Notes: generated by a model not told the origin, from the letters alone. A DNA stretch of 64,000 bases from an uncultured Hoeflea sp. (GCF_947501405.1 NZ_CANMVK010000001.1:1116001-1180000), one strand, 5' to 3'; numbered from the stretch's first letter, positions 45,787 through 57,834 are shown. Translations and numbers: made by a program.

Positions 45787-47775
45787 ATGTACCACGCTAT
45801 CGTCTTCCTGCCGCTTATCGGTGCGCTCATCGCGGGTCTTGGCGGACGCGCCATCGGCGCAAAGGCGTCGGAATATGTGACCACGCTGTTCATGATCGTG
45901 GCCGCGCTGTTGTCCTGGGTGGCGTTTTTCACCGTCGCCATGGGCGAAACCGAAATTGTCCGCGTGCCGGTGATGCGCTGGATCGATTCCGGCTCGCTGA
46001 GCGTCGACTGGTCGCTGAGGATCGACACGCTGACTGCAGTCATGCTGGTGGTGGTCAACACCGTTTCGTCGCTGGTTCATCTTTATTCCATCGGCTACAT
46101 GCATCATGATCCGCACCGGCCGCGGTTCTTTGCCTATCTGTCGTTCTTCACCTTCGCCATGCTGATGCTGGTGACGTCCGACAATCTCCTGCAGATGTTC
46201 TTTGGTTGGGAAGGCGTCGGTGTCGCCTCCTATCTGCTGATCGGATTCTGGTACAAAAAACCATCGGCCAACGCCGCGGCGATGAAGGCCTTTATCGTCA
46301 ACCGGGTGGGTGATTTCGGCTTCCTGCTCGGCATGTTCGGCGTGTTCATGCTGTTCGGCTCGATCTCGTTCGATGCGATTTTCGCGGGCGCTGCCGATTT
46401 CGTGCCGGTCGAGGGCGCTGAAGCCGGCGAGGCGATCATCTCGCTTTTCGGCATGGAGCTCGACAAGGCGCATGCGCTGACGGCCGTTTGTCTGCTGTTG
46501 TTTATGGGCGCGATGGGCAAATCGGCGCAGTTCCTGCTCCACACCTGGCTGCCCGACGCCATGGAAGGCCCGACGCCGGTGTCCGCACTCATCCATGCGG
46601 CTACCATGGTGACCGCCGGTGTGTTCCTGGTGGCGCGGATGTCGCCGCTGTTCGAACTGTCGCAGGATGCTCTTACAGTCGTGGTGATCATCGGCGCCAT
46701 CACTGCGTTTTTCGCCGCCACCGTTGGTCTTGTGCAAAACGACATCAAGCGGGTGATCGCCTATTCAACCTGTTCGCAGCTCGGGTACATGTTTGTCGCA
46801 CTCGGCATCGGCGCCTATGGCGCGGCGATCTTCCACCTGTTTACCCACGCGTTCTTCAAGGCGCTGTTGTTCCTTGGCGCCGGATCGGTGATCCATGCGG
46901 TTTCCGACGAACAGGACATGCGCCGCATGGGCGGGCTCAGGAAGAAGATCCCGCTGACATACTGGATGATGATCATCGGAACGGTCGCGCTGACCGGCGT
47001 GGGCATTCCCGGTACGGTGATCGGCACCGCCGGCTTCTTCTCCAAGGATGCGATCATTGAATCGGCCTTTGTCGCCCACAATCCTGCAGCCGGATACGCG
47101 TTCGGGCTGCTGGTGGTCGCGGCACTTTTTACCAGCTTTTATTCCTGGCGGCTGATCTTCATGACTTTCCACGGCAAGCCGCGGGCGTCCGCCGACGTCA
47201 TGCATCACGCTCATGAATCACCGCCGGTGATGCTGGTGCCACTGTTTATCCTGGCGGTCGGGGCGCTATTTGCTGGCCTGCTCTTCAAGGAGTATTTCTT
47301 CGGCCACCATTACGACGAGTTCTGGGGTGCGGCGCTGTTTACGCTGCCCGATAACAAGATCGTCGAGGAATTCCACCACGTGCCGCTGTGGGTCAAGCTG
47401 AGCCCGTTCATGGCCATGCTGATCGGCCTGGTGACCGCGTGGTTCTTTTACATCCGCTCGCCCGAAACGCCCAAGCGGCTGGCCGAGGATCACGGTCTGC
47501 TCTACCGGTTCCTGCTCAACAAATGGTATTTCGACGAGGTCTACGACTTTATCTTTGTCCGCCCCGCCAAATGGCTCGGCTCGTTCCTGTGGAAGCAGGG
47601 CGATGGCCGCGTGATCGACGGCTACGGCCCGAACGGCATTGCCGCGCGGGTTCAGGACATCACCGGCCGGGTCGTGAGACTGCAGACCGGTTACCTCTAC
47701 CACTACGCCTTCGTGATGCTGATCGGAATTGCAGCGCTTGTCACATGGATGATGCTCGGGAGTGCATTTAGATGA
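45787..47775 (+). CDS. nuoL: NADH-quinone oxidoreductase subunit L
   Basis: A 662-residue antiporter-like proton pump at the distal end of the membrane arm. Signatures include [55 protein letters not shown] and a C-terminal lateral helix region ending [12 protein letters not shown]. Its stop overlaps the nuoM start by 4 bp (ATGA). Confidence 0.97.
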   Translation: MYHAIVFLPLIGALIAGLGGRAIGAKASEYVTTLFMIVAALLSWVAFFTVAMGETEIVRVPVMRWIDSGSLSVDWSLRIDTLTAVMLVVVNTVSSLVHLYSIGYMHHDPHRPRFFAYLSFFTFAMLMLVTSDNLLQMFFGWEGVGVASYLLIGFWYKKPSANAAAMKAFIVNRVGDFGFLLGMFGVFMLFGSISFDAIFAGAADFVPVEGAEAGEAIISLFGMELDKAHALTAVCLLLFMGAMGKSAQFLLHTWLPDAMEGPTPVSALIHAATMVTAGVFLVARMSPLFELSQDALTVVVIIGAITAFFAATVGLVQNDIKRVIAYSTCSQLGYMFVALGIGAYGAAIFHLFTHAFFKALLFLGAGSVIHAVSDEQDMRRMGGLRKKIPLTYWMMIIGTVALTGVGIPGTVIGTAGFFSKDAIIESAFVAHNPAAGYAFGLLVVAALFTSFYSWRLIFMTFHGKPRASADVMHHAHESPPVMLVPLFILAVGALFAGLLFKEYFFGHHYDEFWGAALFTLPDNKIVEEFHHVPLWVKLSPFMAMLIGLVTAWFFYIRSPETPKRLAEDHGLLYRFLLNKWYFDEVYDFIFVRPAKWLGSFLWKQGDGRVIDGYGPNGIAARVQDITGRVVRLQTGYLYHYAFVMLIGIAALVTWMMLGSAFR

Positions 47776-49283
47776 CCGATTGGCCTCTTCTGTCCGTCGT
47801 CACCTTCATACCGCTGATCTGCGTGCTGTTTTTGCTGCCGATCAAGGACGACACGGAGATCGGGCGGCGCAACATCCGCCAGGTGGCGCTGTTGGGCACC
47901 ACTGCGACCTTCATTATGTCGCTGCTGATCTGGGCAAATTTCGACACCAGCGACCCTGGCTTCCAGATGGTGGAAAGCATCGAGCTTGCGGGATCGGGCT
48001 TCTCCTATGCGATGGGCGTCGACGGCATTTCGATGCTGTTCGTGATCCTGACCACCTTCCTGATGCCGTTGTGCATTCTGGCGAGCTGGAATTCGGTCGA
48101 GACCCGGGTGCGCGAATACATGATCGCCTTCCTGGTGCTGGAAACCATGATGATCGGCGTGTTTTGCGCCCTCGACATCGTGCTGTTTTACATCTTCTTC
48201 GAGGCCGGGCTCATTCCGATGTTCATCATCATCGGCGTGTGGGGCGGCAAGCGCCGGGTCTATGCGAGCTTCAAGTTCTTCCTCTACACGCTCGCCGGTT
48301 CGGTGCTGATGCTGCTGGCCATCATGGCGATGTTCTGGGACGCCGGCACCACCGATATCCGCGCGCTGCTTGCGCACAATTTCCCGGCCGAGATGCAGAC
48401 CTGGCTATGGCTAGCCTTCTTCGCGTCATTTGCGGTGAAGATGCCGATGTGGCCGGTGCACACCTGGCTGCCCGACGCCCACGTCGAGGCGCCGACGGCG
48501 GGATCGGTGATCCTTGCCGGAGTTTTGCTCAAGCTCGGAGGTTACGGGTTCCTCCGGTTCTCGTTGCCGATGTTCCCGCTCGCCTCGGCCGATTTCGCAC
48601 CGTTCATCTTCACACTGTCGGTCATTGCCATCATCTACACCTCGCTGGTGGCGCTGATGCAGGACGACATCAAGAAGCTCATTGCCTATTCATCGGTGGC
48701 GCATATGGGCTTTGTGACCATGGGCATCTTTGCCGCCAACCAGCAGGGCGTGCAGGGCGCGATTTTCCAGATGCTCAGCCACGGGCTGATTTCGGGGGCG
48801 TTGTTCCTGTGCGTGGGCGTGGTCTATGACCGGATGCACACCCGCGAGATCTCCGCCTATGGCGGGCTGGTCAACAACATGCCCAAATACGCGGTGGCGT
48901 TCATGATCTTCACCATGGCCAATGTCGGGCTGCCCGGCACCTCAGGCTTCGTCGGTGAATTCCTGACCATGATCGGCGTGTTCCAGGTCAACACCTGGGT
49001 GGCGATGTTTGCTGCCCTCGGCGTGATCCTGTCGGCGGCTTACGCGCTGTGGCTTTACCGCCGCGTCGTCTTTGGCGCGCTGGAGAAGGAAAGCTTAAAG
49101 GCCATGCTCGATTTGTCGGGTCGCGAGAAGGCGATCCTGTATCCGCTGATCGTGCTGGTCATCTTCTTTGGCGTCTATCCGGCGCCGATCTTTGACGCGA
49201 CGGCGGCTTCGGTCGACGCGCTGATCAACAACTACACGGCTTCGCTGCAGGCGGCGCGCGATCTCGCGCTGTCGACCCAGTAG
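47772..49283 (+). CDS. nuoM: NADH-quinone oxidoreductase subunit M
   Basis: A 503-residue antiporter-like proton pump. The lysine/glutamate channel motifs are visible in [21 protein letters not shown] and [37 protein letters not shown]. Translationally coupled to nuoL. Confidence 0.97.
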   Translation: MTDWPLLSVVTFIPLICVLFLLPIKDDTEIGRRNIRQVALLGTTATFIMSLLIWANFDTSDPGFQMVESIELAGSGFSYAMGVDGISMLFVILTTFLMPLCILASWNSVETRVREYMIAFLVLETMMIGVFCALDIVLFYIFFEAGLIPMFIIIGVWGGKRRVYASFKFFLYTLAGSVLMLLAIMAMFWDAGTTDIRALLAHNFPAEMQTWLWLAFFASFAVKMPMWPVHTWLPDAHVEAPTAGSVILAGVLLKLGGYGFLRFSLPMFPLASADFAPFIFTLSVIAIIYTSLVALMQDDIKKLIAYSSVAHMGFVTMGIFAANQQGVQGAIFQMLSHGLISGALFLCVGVVYDRMHTREISAYGGLVNNMPKYAVAFMIFTMANVGLPGTSGFVGEFLTMIGVFQVNTWVAMFAALGVILSAAYALWLYRRVVFGALEKESLKAMLDLSGREKAILYPLIVLVIFFGVYPAPIFDATAASVDALINNYTASLQAARDLALSTQ

Positions 49284-49304
49284 AGCCACGGAGACTGCGG
49301 GACC

Positions 49305-50747
49305 ATGACGCCAGAAATTCTCTATTCGAGCCTTCAGCTTTCCGTACCCGAGCTCATGCTGGCCGGTGGCGCGATGGTGCTGCTGATGGTCGGTGTGTTC
49401 TCCGGCGAGAAGTCGGTGACCATGGTCAACGGCCTGGCGGTGGCGCTGCTGATCGCCGCGGGCCTGGTTCTGGTGCTGGTGACCGGTGACGGCGAAGCCT
49501 ACAACGGCGCGTTCCTGTCCGATCCCTTTGCCCGCTTCATGAAGGTGCTGGCGCTGATCGGCTCGATTACAGCAATGGTGATGACCGTCGGCCACGCCAA
49601 GGCCGAGCGGATCGATAAGTTCGAGTTTCCGGTGCTGATCGTGCTGGCCACGCTCGGCATGCTTTTGATGATCTCGGCCAATGACCTGATTGCGCTTTAC
49701 ATGGGGCTGGAGCTGCAGTCGCTGTCTCTTTATGTGGTTGCCGCGATCAACCGCGACAGCACCCGGTCGACCGAGGCGGGTCTCAAATATTTCGTGCTGG
49801 GCGCCTTGTCCTCGGGCATGCTGCTTTACGGCGCGTCGCTGGTCTATGGCTATACCGGTCACACCGGCTTTGACGAGATCGCTGCAGCGATTGGCGGGGG
49901 CGAGCGCTCGCTGGGCCTGATCTTCGGCCTGGTGTTCCTGCTCGCGGGCATCGCATTCAAGATCTCCGCGGTGCCCTTCCACATGTGGACGCCTGATGTC
50001 TATGAGGGTGCACCGACCCCGGTAACAGCGTTCTTCGCAGCAGCCCCCAAGATTGCCGCCATGGCGGTGTTCGTGCGGATTGTCATCGAAGCTTTCGAGC
50101 CGGTCACCCTCGACTGGCAGCAGATCGTGGTCTTCATCTCCATCGCCTCGATGGTGCTCGGCGCGTTTGCTGCGATCGGGCAGAAGAACATCAAGCGGCT
50201 GATGGCCTATTCGTCGATTGCGCATATGGGCTTTGCGCTGGTCGGTCTTGCGGCCGGCAGCCAGGCCGGCGTTCGTGGCGTCATTTTGTACATGCTCATC
50301 TACATGGTGATGACGCTGGGCGCCTTTGCCTGCATTCTGGCGATGCGGCGTAAGGAAGAGGGCAATGTCGAGCAGATCGACGATCTGGCCGGGCTGTCGT
50401 CGACCAATCCGTTCATGGCGCTGATGCTGACGATCCTGATGTTCTCGCTCGCCGGCATTCCGCCGCTTGCCGGGTTCTTCGGCAAATACTTCGTCTTTGT
50501 CGCAGCGATCGAAGCCAAGCTCTATGCCCTGGCGATCATCGGGGTGTTGGCCTCGGTGGTGGGAGCGTACTACTATCTGAGGATCATCAAGATCATGTGG
50601 TTCGATCAGCCGGCCGGAGAGTTCGCGCCAGTGGCGGGCGAGCTCAAGCTGGTGTTCGGTGTCTCGGGCCTGTTCGTGCTGTTTTACGTGGTTGTGTCCA
50701 ACCCGCTGGGCCTTGCAGCCGACGTCGCCGCCAAGACCTTCTTTTAA
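49305..50747 (+). CDS. nuoN: NADH-quinone oxidoreductase subunit N
   Basis: A 480-residue antiporter-like proton pump. [21 protein letters not shown] and [31 protein letters not shown] are diagnostic. It is the last complex I gene; birA follows after 18 bp and is probably transcribed from the same operon. Confidence 0.97.
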   Translation: MTPEILYSSLQLSVPELMLAGGAMVLLMVGVFSGEKSVTMVNGLAVALLIAAGLVLVLVTGDGEAYNGAFLSDPFARFMKVLALIGSITAMVMTVGHAKAERIDKFEFPVLIVLATLGMLLMISANDLIALYMGLELQSLSLYVVAAINRDSTRSTEAGLKYFVLGALSSGMLLYGASLVYGYTGHTGFDEIAAAIGGGERSLGLIFGLVFLLAGIAFKISAVPFHMWTPDVYEGAPTPVTAFFAAAPKIAAMAVFVRIVIEAFEPVTLDWQQIVVFISIASMVLGAFAAIGQKNIKRLMAYSSIAHMGFALVGLAAGSQAGVRGVILYMLIYMVMTLGAFACILAMRRKEEGNVEQIDDLAGLSSTNPFMALMLTILMFSLAGIPPLAGFFGKYFVFVAAIEAKLYALAIIGVLASVVGAYYYLRIIKIMWFDQPAGEFAPVAGELKLVFGVSGLFVLFYVVVSNPLGLAADVAAKTFF

Positions 50748-50765
50748 GATGGCGCGGCTGCCCGC

Positions 50766-51509
50766 ATGAAGGGTCCGGAGTTCCGCCACATCGAACTGGG
50801 CGATGTCGCCTCCACAAATGCCGAATGTATGGAGCTGGCGCGCAACGGCGACCCGGGCAATGTGTGGGTCACGGCAACGCGGCAGACCGGCGGACGGGGT
50901 AGGCGGGGCCGCGGCTGGGCGTCGGAACCGGGCAATCTCTATGCCTCGTTACTGTTGATCGATCCCGCACCCTGGGAAGCGATGGCGAGCCTGCCGCTGG
51001 CTGTCACACTGGCGGTCTATGAGGCGGTGGCGTCGGTGCTTCCGGCGGAGGCAAAGGGGCTGACGATCAAGTGGCCCAACGATCTTTTGATCGAGGGCGG
51101 CAAGACCTGCGGGATCCTGATCGAGGCGGAGCCCTTTGCCGACGGACGCAAGGCGGTGGTGATCGGTTGCGGTATCAATGTCGCGCACCGGCCCGATGCG
51201 GGGCTTTACAAGACCACTTGTCTCGGTGAGCACGGCAGCTCTGCTACGCCACAGGATTTGTTTGCGCGGCTGGTGGTTTCGATGGACCGGACGCTCGCGC
51301 TGTGGGATCAGGGGCGGGGAGTCGCCAGCATTCGCGATGCCTGGATCGAACGCGCCGAGGGCATCGGCAAACCGGTGACTGTGAATTTGCCAGACCGGCA
51401 AATCCATGGTCTCTTCAAAGCAATTGACGGCGCGGGCAGGCTGGTGCTTGAGACGCCTGACGGGAAACAGCAGATGATCGCTTCGGGCGATGTGTTCTTC
51501 CCCGTTTAA
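50766..51509 (+). CDS. birA: Biotin-[acetyl-CoA-carboxylase] ligase
   Basis: A 247-residue enzyme that activates biotin and attaches it to the biotin carboxyl carrier protein. The biotin loop TRQTGGRGRRGRGWASEPGNLYAS and KWPNDLLIEGGKTCGILIE are present. There is no N-terminal DNA-binding domain, so it is a mono-functional ligase and not a repressor as in E. coli. It sits after nuoN, as in other Rhizobiales. Confidence 0.94.
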   Translation: MKGPEFRHIELGDVASTNAECMELARNGDPGNVWVTATRQTGGRGRRGRGWASEPGNLYASLLLIDPAPWEAMASLPLAVTLAVYEAVASVLPAEAKGLTIKWPNDLLIEGGKTCGILIEAEPFADGRKAVVIGCGINVAHRPDAGLYKTTCLGEHGSSATPQDLFARLVVSMDRTLALWDQGRGVASIRDAWIERAEGIGKPVTVNLPDRQIHGLFKAIDGAGRLVLETPDGKQQMIASGDVFFPV

Positions 51510-51533
51510 GGACCAATTCAGACAGGATAATTG

Positions 51534-53201
51534 ATGACCAAGGACAACGATCTCGTATTCATACCGCTGGGCGGTGTCGGTGAAATCGGCATGAATCTGG
51601 CGCTGTATGGCTACGGCCAGCCCAAGAACCGCGACTGGATCATCGTCGATTGCGGCGTGACCTTTCCCGGGCCGGAGCTGCCGGGCGTGGATCTGGTTCT
51701 GCCCGACATCGAGTATGTCAAGAAATTGGGCGGGCGGCTCAAGGCAATCATCATCACCCATGCCCACGAAGACCATTATGGCGGGCTCGCGCAGCTCTGG
51801 CCGCAGCTCAAGGTCCCGGTCCACGCCTCGGCCTTTACAGCCGGCATGCTGGAGGCCAAGCGCGCCTATGAGCGCACCCGCGCGGAAGTGCCGGTCACCC
51901 TGTTCAAGGCGGGCGAGCGCTTCACCGTCGGGCCGTTTGAAATCGAGCCGGTGCCGGTCAATCACTCGATTCCGGAGCCGTTCTCGCTGGCCATCCACAC
52001 GCCGCTGGGCAAACTCATCCACACCGGTGACTGGAAGATTGACGCCACGCCGTCGCTGGGACCGCTGACCGACGAGAACCGTTTCCGGCAATTGGGCGAG
52101 GAGGGGATCCTCGCCATGATGTGTGATTCCACCAACGCCATGCGCGATGGCATCTCGCCCTCGGAGCAGGAAGTCAGCCAGGGTCTGCGCGAGGTCATTG
52201 AAGCGGCGGAGGGCCGGGTGGCGATCACCACATTCTCCTCCAATGTCGGGCGCATTCGCTCCATTGCAGAAGCTGCGCGGGACGCCGGCCGCGAGGTTCT
52301 GCTGATGGGCAGTTCGATCAAGCGGGTGGTCAATGTCGCCACCGAGCTTGGCATGATGGAAGGGTTGCCCGGATTTCTGGAAGAAGACGAATACGGTTTC
52401 ATCCCGCGCAACAAGGTGGTGGTGATCCTCACCGGCAGCCAGGGGGAGCCGCGCGCGGCGCTCGCCAAGCTTTCGCGTGACGAAATGCGCCATGTTGCGC
52501 TGGCCTCGGGCGACACGGTGGTGTTTTCCTCGCGCACCATTCCCGGCAACGAGAAGGGCATTCTCGAGATCAAGAACGCGCTGATTGATCGGGGCATCAA
52601 GGTGATCTCCGATGATGATGCGCTGGTGCATGTGTCGGGCCATCCGCGGCGCAGCGAACTGGTGCAGATGTATGAGTGGGTCAAGCCCAAGATTCTGGTG
52701 CCGGTTCATGGCGAGGCGGCACATCTGACCGCGCAGTCGGAGCTGGCGCAGGCCTCCGGCATTGCGCTCACGCCGCGGGTGCGCAATGGCTCGATCCTCA
52801 GACTTGCTCCCGGAGCGCCCGACGTGATTGGCGAAGCGCCGCACGGCCGGGTCTACAAGGACGGGCAATTGATCGGCGACTATGACGAGATGGGTATCTC
52901 GGAGCGCCGCAAACTCTCCTTTGCCGGTCATGTGGCAGTCAACGTGGTGCTCGATCACCGCTTCGAGTTTCAGCGCGATCCGGTGGTCTCGGCGATCGGC
53001 CTGCCGGCCTTCGATGTGGAGGGCGATGACATGGAGGATATTCTCTATGATTCGGTGCTCGGCGCGGTCGAGAGCATTCCGCGCGGCCGGCGCAAGGACA
53101 CCGACGGGGTGCGCGAGGCAATTCGCCGCTCTGTTCGCGCCGCGGCAAACGAGGTATGGGGCAAAAAGCCGGTGGTGACGGTGTTCGTCAACCGGGTGTG
53201 A
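51534..53201 (+). CDS. rnj: Ribonuclease J
   Basis: A 555-residue metallo-beta-lactamase/beta-CASP nuclease. Zinc motif HAHEDHYGG at 76-84, HTGDWKID, the beta-CASP block MCDSTNA ... ITTFSSNVGRI, and the later GHPRRSEL and PVHGEAAHL. Alphaproteobacterial RNase J trims RNA 5' ends (for example ribosomal RNA) with 5'-3' exonuclease activity. An in-frame TTG directly before the ATG at 51534 is ignored. Confidence 0.94.
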   Translation: MTKDNDLVFIPLGGVGEIGMNLALYGYGQPKNRDWIIVDCGVTFPGPELPGVDLVLPDIEYVKKLGGRLKAIIITHAHEDHYGGLAQLWPQLKVPVHASAFTAGMLEAKRAYERTRAEVPVTLFKAGERFTVGPFEIEPVPVNHSIPEPFSLAIHTPLGKLIHTGDWKIDATPSLGPLTDENRFRQLGEEGILAMMCDSTNAMRDGISPSEQEVSQGLREVIEAAEGRVAITTFSSNVGRIRSIAEAARDAGREVLLMGSSIKRVVNVATELGMMEGLPGFLEEDEYGFIPRNKVVVILTGSQGEPRAALAKLSRDEMRHVALASGDTVVFSSRTIPGNEKGILEIKNALIDRGIKVISDDDALVHVSGHPRRSELVQMYEWVKPKILVPVHGEAAHLTAQSELAQASGIALTPRVRNGSILRLAPGAPDVIGEAPHGRVYKDGQLIGDYDEMGISERRKLSFAGHVAVNVVLDHRFEFQRDPVVSAIGLPAFDVEGDDMEDILYDSVLGAVESIPRGRRKDTDGVREAIRRSVRAAANEVWGKKPVVTVFVNRV

Positions 53202-53211
53202 GAGGTCGATC

Positions 53212-53616
53212 ATGCTGGGACGTTTGAACCATGTCGCCATTGCGGTGCCGGATCTGGCGGCTGCGCGCGCGCAATACCAGACCATTCTGGGCGCGGAAGT
53301 GACTGAACCGCAGGCATTGCCCGAGCACGGGGTGACGGTGGTGTTCATCAAACTGCCCAACACCAAGATCGAACTGCTCGAGCCCTTGGGTGAAGGCTCG
53401 CCGATTGCGGCGTTTCTGGCCAAGAATCCTTCGGGCGGCATGCACCATGTCTGCTACGAGGTGGATGACATTCTGACCGCCCGCGACCATCTCAAGCGTG
53501 AAGGTGCGCGGGTGCTGGGCGACGGCGAGCCGAAGATCGGCGCGCATGACAAGCCGGTGCTGTTCCTCCACCCGAAGGACTTCAACGGCACGCTGATTGA
53601 ACTCGAACAGGCCTGA
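53212..53616 (+). CDS. mce: Methylmalonyl-CoA epimerase
   Basis: A 134-residue VOC-fold enzyme that interconverts (S)- and (R)-methylmalonyl-CoA in propionate breakdown. The metal ligands are in LNHVAIAVPDL (His), GMHHVCYEV (His) and GTLIELEQ (Glu). It lies 10 bp after rnj. Confidence 0.93.
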   Translation: MLGRLNHVAIAVPDLAAARAQYQTILGAEVTEPQALPEHGVTVVFIKLPNTKIELLEPLGEGSPIAAFLAKNPSGGMHHVCYEVDDILTARDHLKREGARVLGDGEPKIGAHDKPVLFLHPKDFNGTLIELEQA

Positions 53617-53627
53617 GGATCACCGAT

Positions 53628-53909
53628 ATGGGATTTGGCACCGGATTTGCGATCTATTTCATCATCTGGTGGGTGGTGCTGTTCACAGTGCTGCCGTTCT
53701 GGGCCCGCAGCCAGGCCGACGAGGGCGAGATTACGCTCGGCACAACCCACAGTGCGCCGGCCAATTTCCGCTTTGCGCCGATCTTCTGGCGCACCACGAT
53801 GATTTCGGCTGTGGTTTTCGCGGTCTATGTCGTGGTCACCGTGATTGGCGGCTTCACGCTCGACGATCTGGTGGCCTTGTCTCCGGACTTCAAACCTTCG
53901 GCTGATTGA
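53628..53909 (+). CDS. DUF1467 family membrane protein
   Basis: A 93-residue protein with two membrane helices (FAIYFIIWWVVLFTVLPF and MISAVVFAVYVVVTVIGGF) and a middle segment SAPANFRFAPIFWRTT. This is a conserved alphaproteobacterial family without known function. It lies 11 bp after mce and is the last gene of the unit before proS. Confidence 0.88.
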   Translation: MGFGTGFAIYFIIWWVVLFTVLPFWARSQADEGEITLGTTHSAPANFRFAPIFWRTTMISAVVFAVYVVVTVIGGFTLDDLVALSPDFKPSAD

Positions 53910-54103
53910 CCGATCCGGTTCAAGCGCGGGAGACCGGTGGTTCCTGCATCGGAAACTGGAAACTTGGTGGTTTGTCGCCGTTGGAGCGGAACACCAATCG
54001 ATCCGTGACGGCCAAGGACATCCGCGCCGGGCGTGAACTGGGCAAGGGCAACCGCAGTTCGGGCTGATCTTTGCAGGAGTGCATCGCGCGCCTAACAAGA
54101 AGC

Positions 54104-54257
54104 AAAAAAAAACAAGGCATGAAGCCTTGTTGTTCAGGTGTCGCGTGATCTGTTTCCCGGTTGCCCGGGGGCTGCGAACAAAGCGCGCCTGAGATCCTAT
54201 CCTCCCAAGACTTTGACCGCGAATTGGGCAGTTCCCCTTAAGGAGTGCCTCATTTGT
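54104..54257 (-). ncRNA. Probable small RNA, alpha-r9 (Smr9C) family candidate
   Basis: On the minus strand, a perfect 8-bp stem GCCTTGTT/AACAAGGC with a 5-base loop is followed by nine T, a textbook intrinsic terminator ending near 54104. About 150 bases upstream is a promoter-like pair GTGACA (54292-54287), 17-bp spacer, TACATA (54269-54264), giving a start near 54257 and a transcript of about 154 nt. No gene exists there on the minus strand to need this terminator. From memory, the Sinorhizobium small RNA Smr9C lies next to proS and has similar length. That family link is recall, not computed. Confidence 0.6.
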
Positions 54258-54486
54258 ACGCGTTATGTAACCCAATCATCCATGCTTGTCACGCATTTTA
54301 TGACAGCCGAATTCCTCGCAAGACAAGCGCTTGGCTGTGGCGTTGCAGGGTGTTGCTTGCCCATGATCATGACGGCTTTCCATTGCCTGGCGAAGCGGAT
54401 AGAACGCTCAGCAGATCAACCCCTTTTTCGCCCGATTCCGCGGCCATTGCTGGCGGTGATTGCCGAAAGCCAAACCGGATTATCCC

Positions 54487-55815
54487 ATGCGCCTGTCCAA
54501 GTATTTTCTTCCGATCCTCAAGGAAAACCCGAAGGATGCGGAAATCGTCTCCCACCGGTTGATGGCGCGGGCGGGCATGATCAAACAGCAATCGGCAGGC
54601 ATCTATTCGTGGCTGCCGCTGGGCAAGCGGGTTCTCGACAAGGTCAACACCATCATCCGCGAAGAGCAGAACCGCTCCGGCGCAATCGAGATCCTGATGC
54701 CGACAATCCAGTCAGCCGAGCTCTGGCAGGAGAGCGGCCGCTATGATGACTACGGTCAGGAGATGCTGCGGATCGAGGACCGGCACGAGCGGCCGATGCT
54801 TTACGGGCCGACCAATGAAGAGATGGTGACAGATATTTTCCGGTCCTATGTGCGGTCCTACAAGAGCCTGCCGCTCAATCTCTACCATATCCAGACCAAA
54901 TTTCGCGACGAACGGCGGCCGCGGTTTGGCACCATGCGGTCGCGCGAATTCCTGATGAAAGATGCCTATTCCTTCGACATCGACAAGGAAGGTGCCGTGC
55001 ATGCCTATAACCGCATGTTTACCGCCTATCTTCGCACTTTCGACAGGATGGGCCTGAAGGCGATTCCGATGCGGGCCGACACGGGCCCGATCGGCGGCGA
55101 TCTGAGCCACGAGTTCATCATTCTGGCCGACACCGGCGAATCCGAGGTGTTCTGCCACAAGGATTATCTGGATTTCCCGATTCCCGCCGACGTCACCGAT
55201 TTCGATGACAAGGCCGGATTGCAGGCAATTGTCGACAAATGGACCTCGCGCTACGCGGCGACCTCGGAAATGCACGATGAAGCCGCCTGGGATGCGGTTG
55301 CCGAGGGAGAGAAGCTGTCGGCGCGCGGCATCGAGGTCGGGCACATCTTCTATTTCGGCACAAAATACTCCGAGCCGATGAAAGGCATGGTGATGGGGCC
55401 GGACGGGCGCGAGCATCCGGTGCATATGGGCTCCTACGGCATTGGTCCGACTCGCGTGGTCGCGGCCATCGTCGAGGCTTCGCATGACGAAAACGGCATC
55501 ATCTGGCCCAAAGGCGTGGCGCCGTTCGATGCCGGGCTGATCAACATGAAGCCGGGTGATGCGGCTTGCGACGCGGCTTGCGAGAAGCTTGAGACCGCAC
55601 TGGAAGCCGCCGGCCTTGAGGTGCTTTACGATGACACCGACGAGCGTGCGGGTGCGAAATTCGCCACTGCCGATCTCATCGGCCTGCCGGTGCAGGTGAT
55701 TGCCGGGCCGCGCGCTGTGGCCGAGGGCAATGTGGAAATCAAGATCCGCGCCACGGGCGAGCGTGAAACCCTGGCGATTGATGACGCCATCAACCGCCTC
55801 ACGCAAGCCCGGTAG
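54487..55815 (+). CDS. proS: Prolyl-tRNA synthetase, short form
   Basis: A 442-residue class IIa synthetase. Motif 2 region [26 protein letters not shown], then GDLSHEF and a C-terminal anticodon-binding domain ([12 protein letters not shown] ... [14 protein letters not shown]). It lacks the roughly 180-residue editing insertion of E. coli ProRS, as is normal for alphaproteobacteria. The start at 54487 ([15 protein letters not shown]) fits the family; an ATG at 54460 is rejected. It begins a proS-lol operon. Confidence 0.95.
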   Translation: MRLSKYFLPILKENPKDAEIVSHRLMARAGMIKQQSAGIYSWLPLGKRVLDKVNTIIREEQNRSGAIEILMPTIQSAELWQESGRYDDYGQEMLRIEDRHERPMLYGPTNEEMVTDIFRSYVRSYKSLPLNLYHIQTKFRDERRPRFGTMRSREFLMKDAYSFDIDKEGAVHAYNRMFTAYLRTFDRMGLKAIPMRADTGPIGGDLSHEFIILADTGESEVFCHKDYLDFPIPADVTDFDDKAGLQAIVDKWTSRYAATSEMHDEAAWDAVAEGEKLSARGIEVGHIFYFGTKYSEPMKGMVMGPDGREHPVHMGSYGIGPTRVVAAIVEASHDENGIIWPKGVAPFDAGLINMKPGDAACDAACEKLETALEAAGLEVLYDDTDERAGAKFATADLIGLPVQVIAGPRAVAEGNVEIKIRATGERETLAIDDAINRLTQAR

Positions 55816-55844
55816 GCCACAGTGCGCTCAAAGGAACCCACGAC

Positions 55845-57140
55845 ATGAGCGATCAGGACGTCAGCGCCCCGATGCCAGCCGCTTCGGCCAAACCATTTTC
55901 CGCATTCGAGCGGATGGTGGCCTGGCGCTATCTGCGCTCCCGGCGCAAGGAGGCCTTCATTTCTGTGATTGCCGGGTTTTCCTTTGCCGGAATCACGCTC
56001 GGGGTTGCGACGCTGATTATCGTGATGGCGGTGATGAACGGTTTTCGCGGCGAGTTGATCACCCGAATTCTCGGGATCAACGGCCATATGGTGGTGCAGC
56101 CGATTGATCGGCCGCTCGATGATTATGTCGGGCTGGCCGAGCGCTTCAAGCTGGTCGATGGCGTGGTCAACGCCATTCCGCTGGTGGAGGGGCAGACACT
56201 GGCTTCGGGAGTTGGCGGAGCGGGCACCGGAGCGCTGGTGCGCGGCGTCAGCGCCGAAGATTTTCAATCCATGGAAATCGTCTCCGAAAACATCCGTAGC
56301 GGCGATCTTGTGGGGTTTGTGGCGGGCGAGGGCGTGGCGATCGGCTCGCGCATGGCGCAATCGCTCGGACTCAGCGCCGGCGACCTGATCACCCTTGTCG
56401 CACCCGAAGGCGATGTCACGCCATTTGGGATGACGCCAAGGGTCAAGGCCTATCCGGTGACGGCGATCTTCGAGGTTGGCATGTCGGAGTATGATTCTTC
56501 GATCATCTACATGCCGCTTGAGGAGGCGCAGCTCTATTTCAACGCCGAGGGCGTGGTGCAATCGATCGAGGTGTTCGTCGACGACCCCGATGACATCGAC
56601 GCCATGCGGCCATTGATCGAAGCGGCGGCGGAGCGGCAGATCTTCATCACCGACTGGCGGCAGCGCAACCAGACCTTCTTTTCGGCCTTGCAGGTTGAGC
56701 GCAATGTGATGTTCATGATCCTGACGATGATCATTTTGGTAGCGGCGCTCAACATCGTTTCCGGGCTTATCATGCTGGTCAAGGACAAGGGCCGCGACAT
56801 AGCGATCTTGCGCACCATGGGTGCGAGCTCGGGCGCGGTGATGCGGATTTTCTTCATGACCGGGGCTGCAATCGGCGTCACCGGCACCATCGCCGGCTTC
56901 GCGCTGGGTGTCGTGGTGTGCCTGAATGTCGAGCGCATCCGCCAGTTTTTCTCCTGGCTTTCAGGAACGACGCTGTTCAATCCGGAGCTCTATTTCTTGA
57001 GCCAACTCCCCGCTGACATGGATTCGGGCGAGACATTGCTGATCTTGATCGTTGCGCTGGCGTTGTCCTTCATTGCAACCCTGATCCCGTCGTGGCGTGC
57101 GTCCCGGCTCGATCCGGTACAGGCGCTGCGCTATGAGTGA
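55845..57140 (+). CDS. Lipoprotein-releasing ABC transporter permease (LolC/E type)
   Basis: A 431-residue inner-membrane protein. An N-terminal helix ([34 protein letters not shown]) is followed by a large periplasmic MacB-like domain (about 65-270) and three C-terminal helices. It partners with LolD to extract lipoproteins from the inner membrane. Only one permease gene is present, so it may work as a homodimer. Its stop overlaps lolD by 8 bp. Confidence 0.92.
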   Translation: MSDQDVSAPMPAASAKPFSAFERMVAWRYLRSRRKEAFISVIAGFSFAGITLGVATLIIVMAVMNGFRGELITRILGINGHMVVQPIDRPLDDYVGLAERFKLVDGVVNAIPLVEGQTLASGVGGAGTGALVRGVSAEDFQSMEIVSENIRSGDLVGFVAGEGVAIGSRMAQSLGLSAGDLITLVAPEGDVTPFGMTPRVKAYPVTAIFEVGMSEYDSSIIYMPLEEAQLYFNAEGVVQSIEVFVDDPDDIDAMRPLIEAAAERQIFITDWRQRNQTFFSALQVERNVMFMILTMIILVAALNIVSGLIMLVKDKGRDIAILRTMGASSGAVMRIFFMTGAAIGVTGTIAGFALGVVVCLNVERIRQFFSWLSGTTLFNPELYFLSQLPADMDSGETLLILIVALALSFIATLIPSWRASRLDPVQALRYE

Positions 57141-57834
57141 GGGCGTGCGCAGATCCGGCCATCCGGTTCTCGAACTGATCGAGGTCGGGCGTCATTTCAC
57201 GCAAGGCGACAATGAGCTTTCGATTCTGGATGGCGCGAATTTCGTGCTGCAACCTGGCGAAACAGTGGCGCTGGTTGCGCCGTCGGGCACCGGGAAATCG
57301 ACGCTTTTGCATCTGGCGGGTCTGCTCGAGCTGCCTGACGATGGCGAAGTGGTAGTCGATGGCGAGGCTTGCGGGCGGCTTTCGGATGACCGCCGAACCG
57401 CGATCCGGCGGTCCGAGATCGGCTTTGTCTACCAGTTTCATCATCTGCTGCCTGAGTTCACCGCGCTTGAAAACATCATGATGCCGCAATTGATTTCGGG
57501 CCTAACCAAAGCCGAAGCCCAGGCCCGGGCCGAGCAATTGCTCGATTACATGCGCATCGGTCATCGTGGCGACCACCGCCCGTCGGAATTGTCGGGCGGG
57601 GAGCAGCAGCGGGTGGCGATCGCCCGCGCGGTGGCCAATGCACCGCTGTTGCTTTTGGCGGACGAACCCACCGGCAATCTCGATCCGGAAACGGCGGGCT
57701 ATGTGTTCGAAGCGCTCGATGCGCTGGTGCGCCAGTCGGGGCTGTCGGCGATGATCGCCACCCACAACCATGATCTGGCGAGCCTGATGAGCCGCCGCGT
57801 CACGTTGCAGGACGGCAAGGTCGTCGAGATCTGA
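57133..57834 (+). CDS. lolD: Lipoprotein-releasing ABC transporter ATP-binding protein
   Basis: A 233-residue ABC ATPase with Walker [10 protein letters not shown], the LolD-type signature region [29 protein letters not shown] and Walker [13 protein letters not shown]. The start at 57133 lies inside the permease end, so translation is coupled. Confidence 0.95.
   Translation: MSEGVRRSGHPVLELIEVGRHFTQGDNELSILDGANFVLQPGETVALVAPSGTGKSTLLHLAGLLELPDDGEVVVDGEACGRLSDDRRTAIRRSEIGFVYQFHHLLPEFTALENIMMPQLISGLTKAEAQARAEQLLDYMRIGHRGDHRPSELSGGEQQRVAIARAVANAPLLLLADEPTGNLDPETAGYVFEALDALVRQSGLSAMIATHNHDLASLMSRRVTLQDGKVVEI

Noticed and set aside
50949-53441. 830-codon minus-strand frame opposite birA and rnj
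   Set aside because: Antisense shadow of two well-supported genes, with no recognisable domain.
53454-54275. 273-codon minus-strand frame across mce, the DUF1467 gene and the small RNA
   Set aside because: Overlaps two real genes and a terminator hairpin; the translated sequence is random in character.
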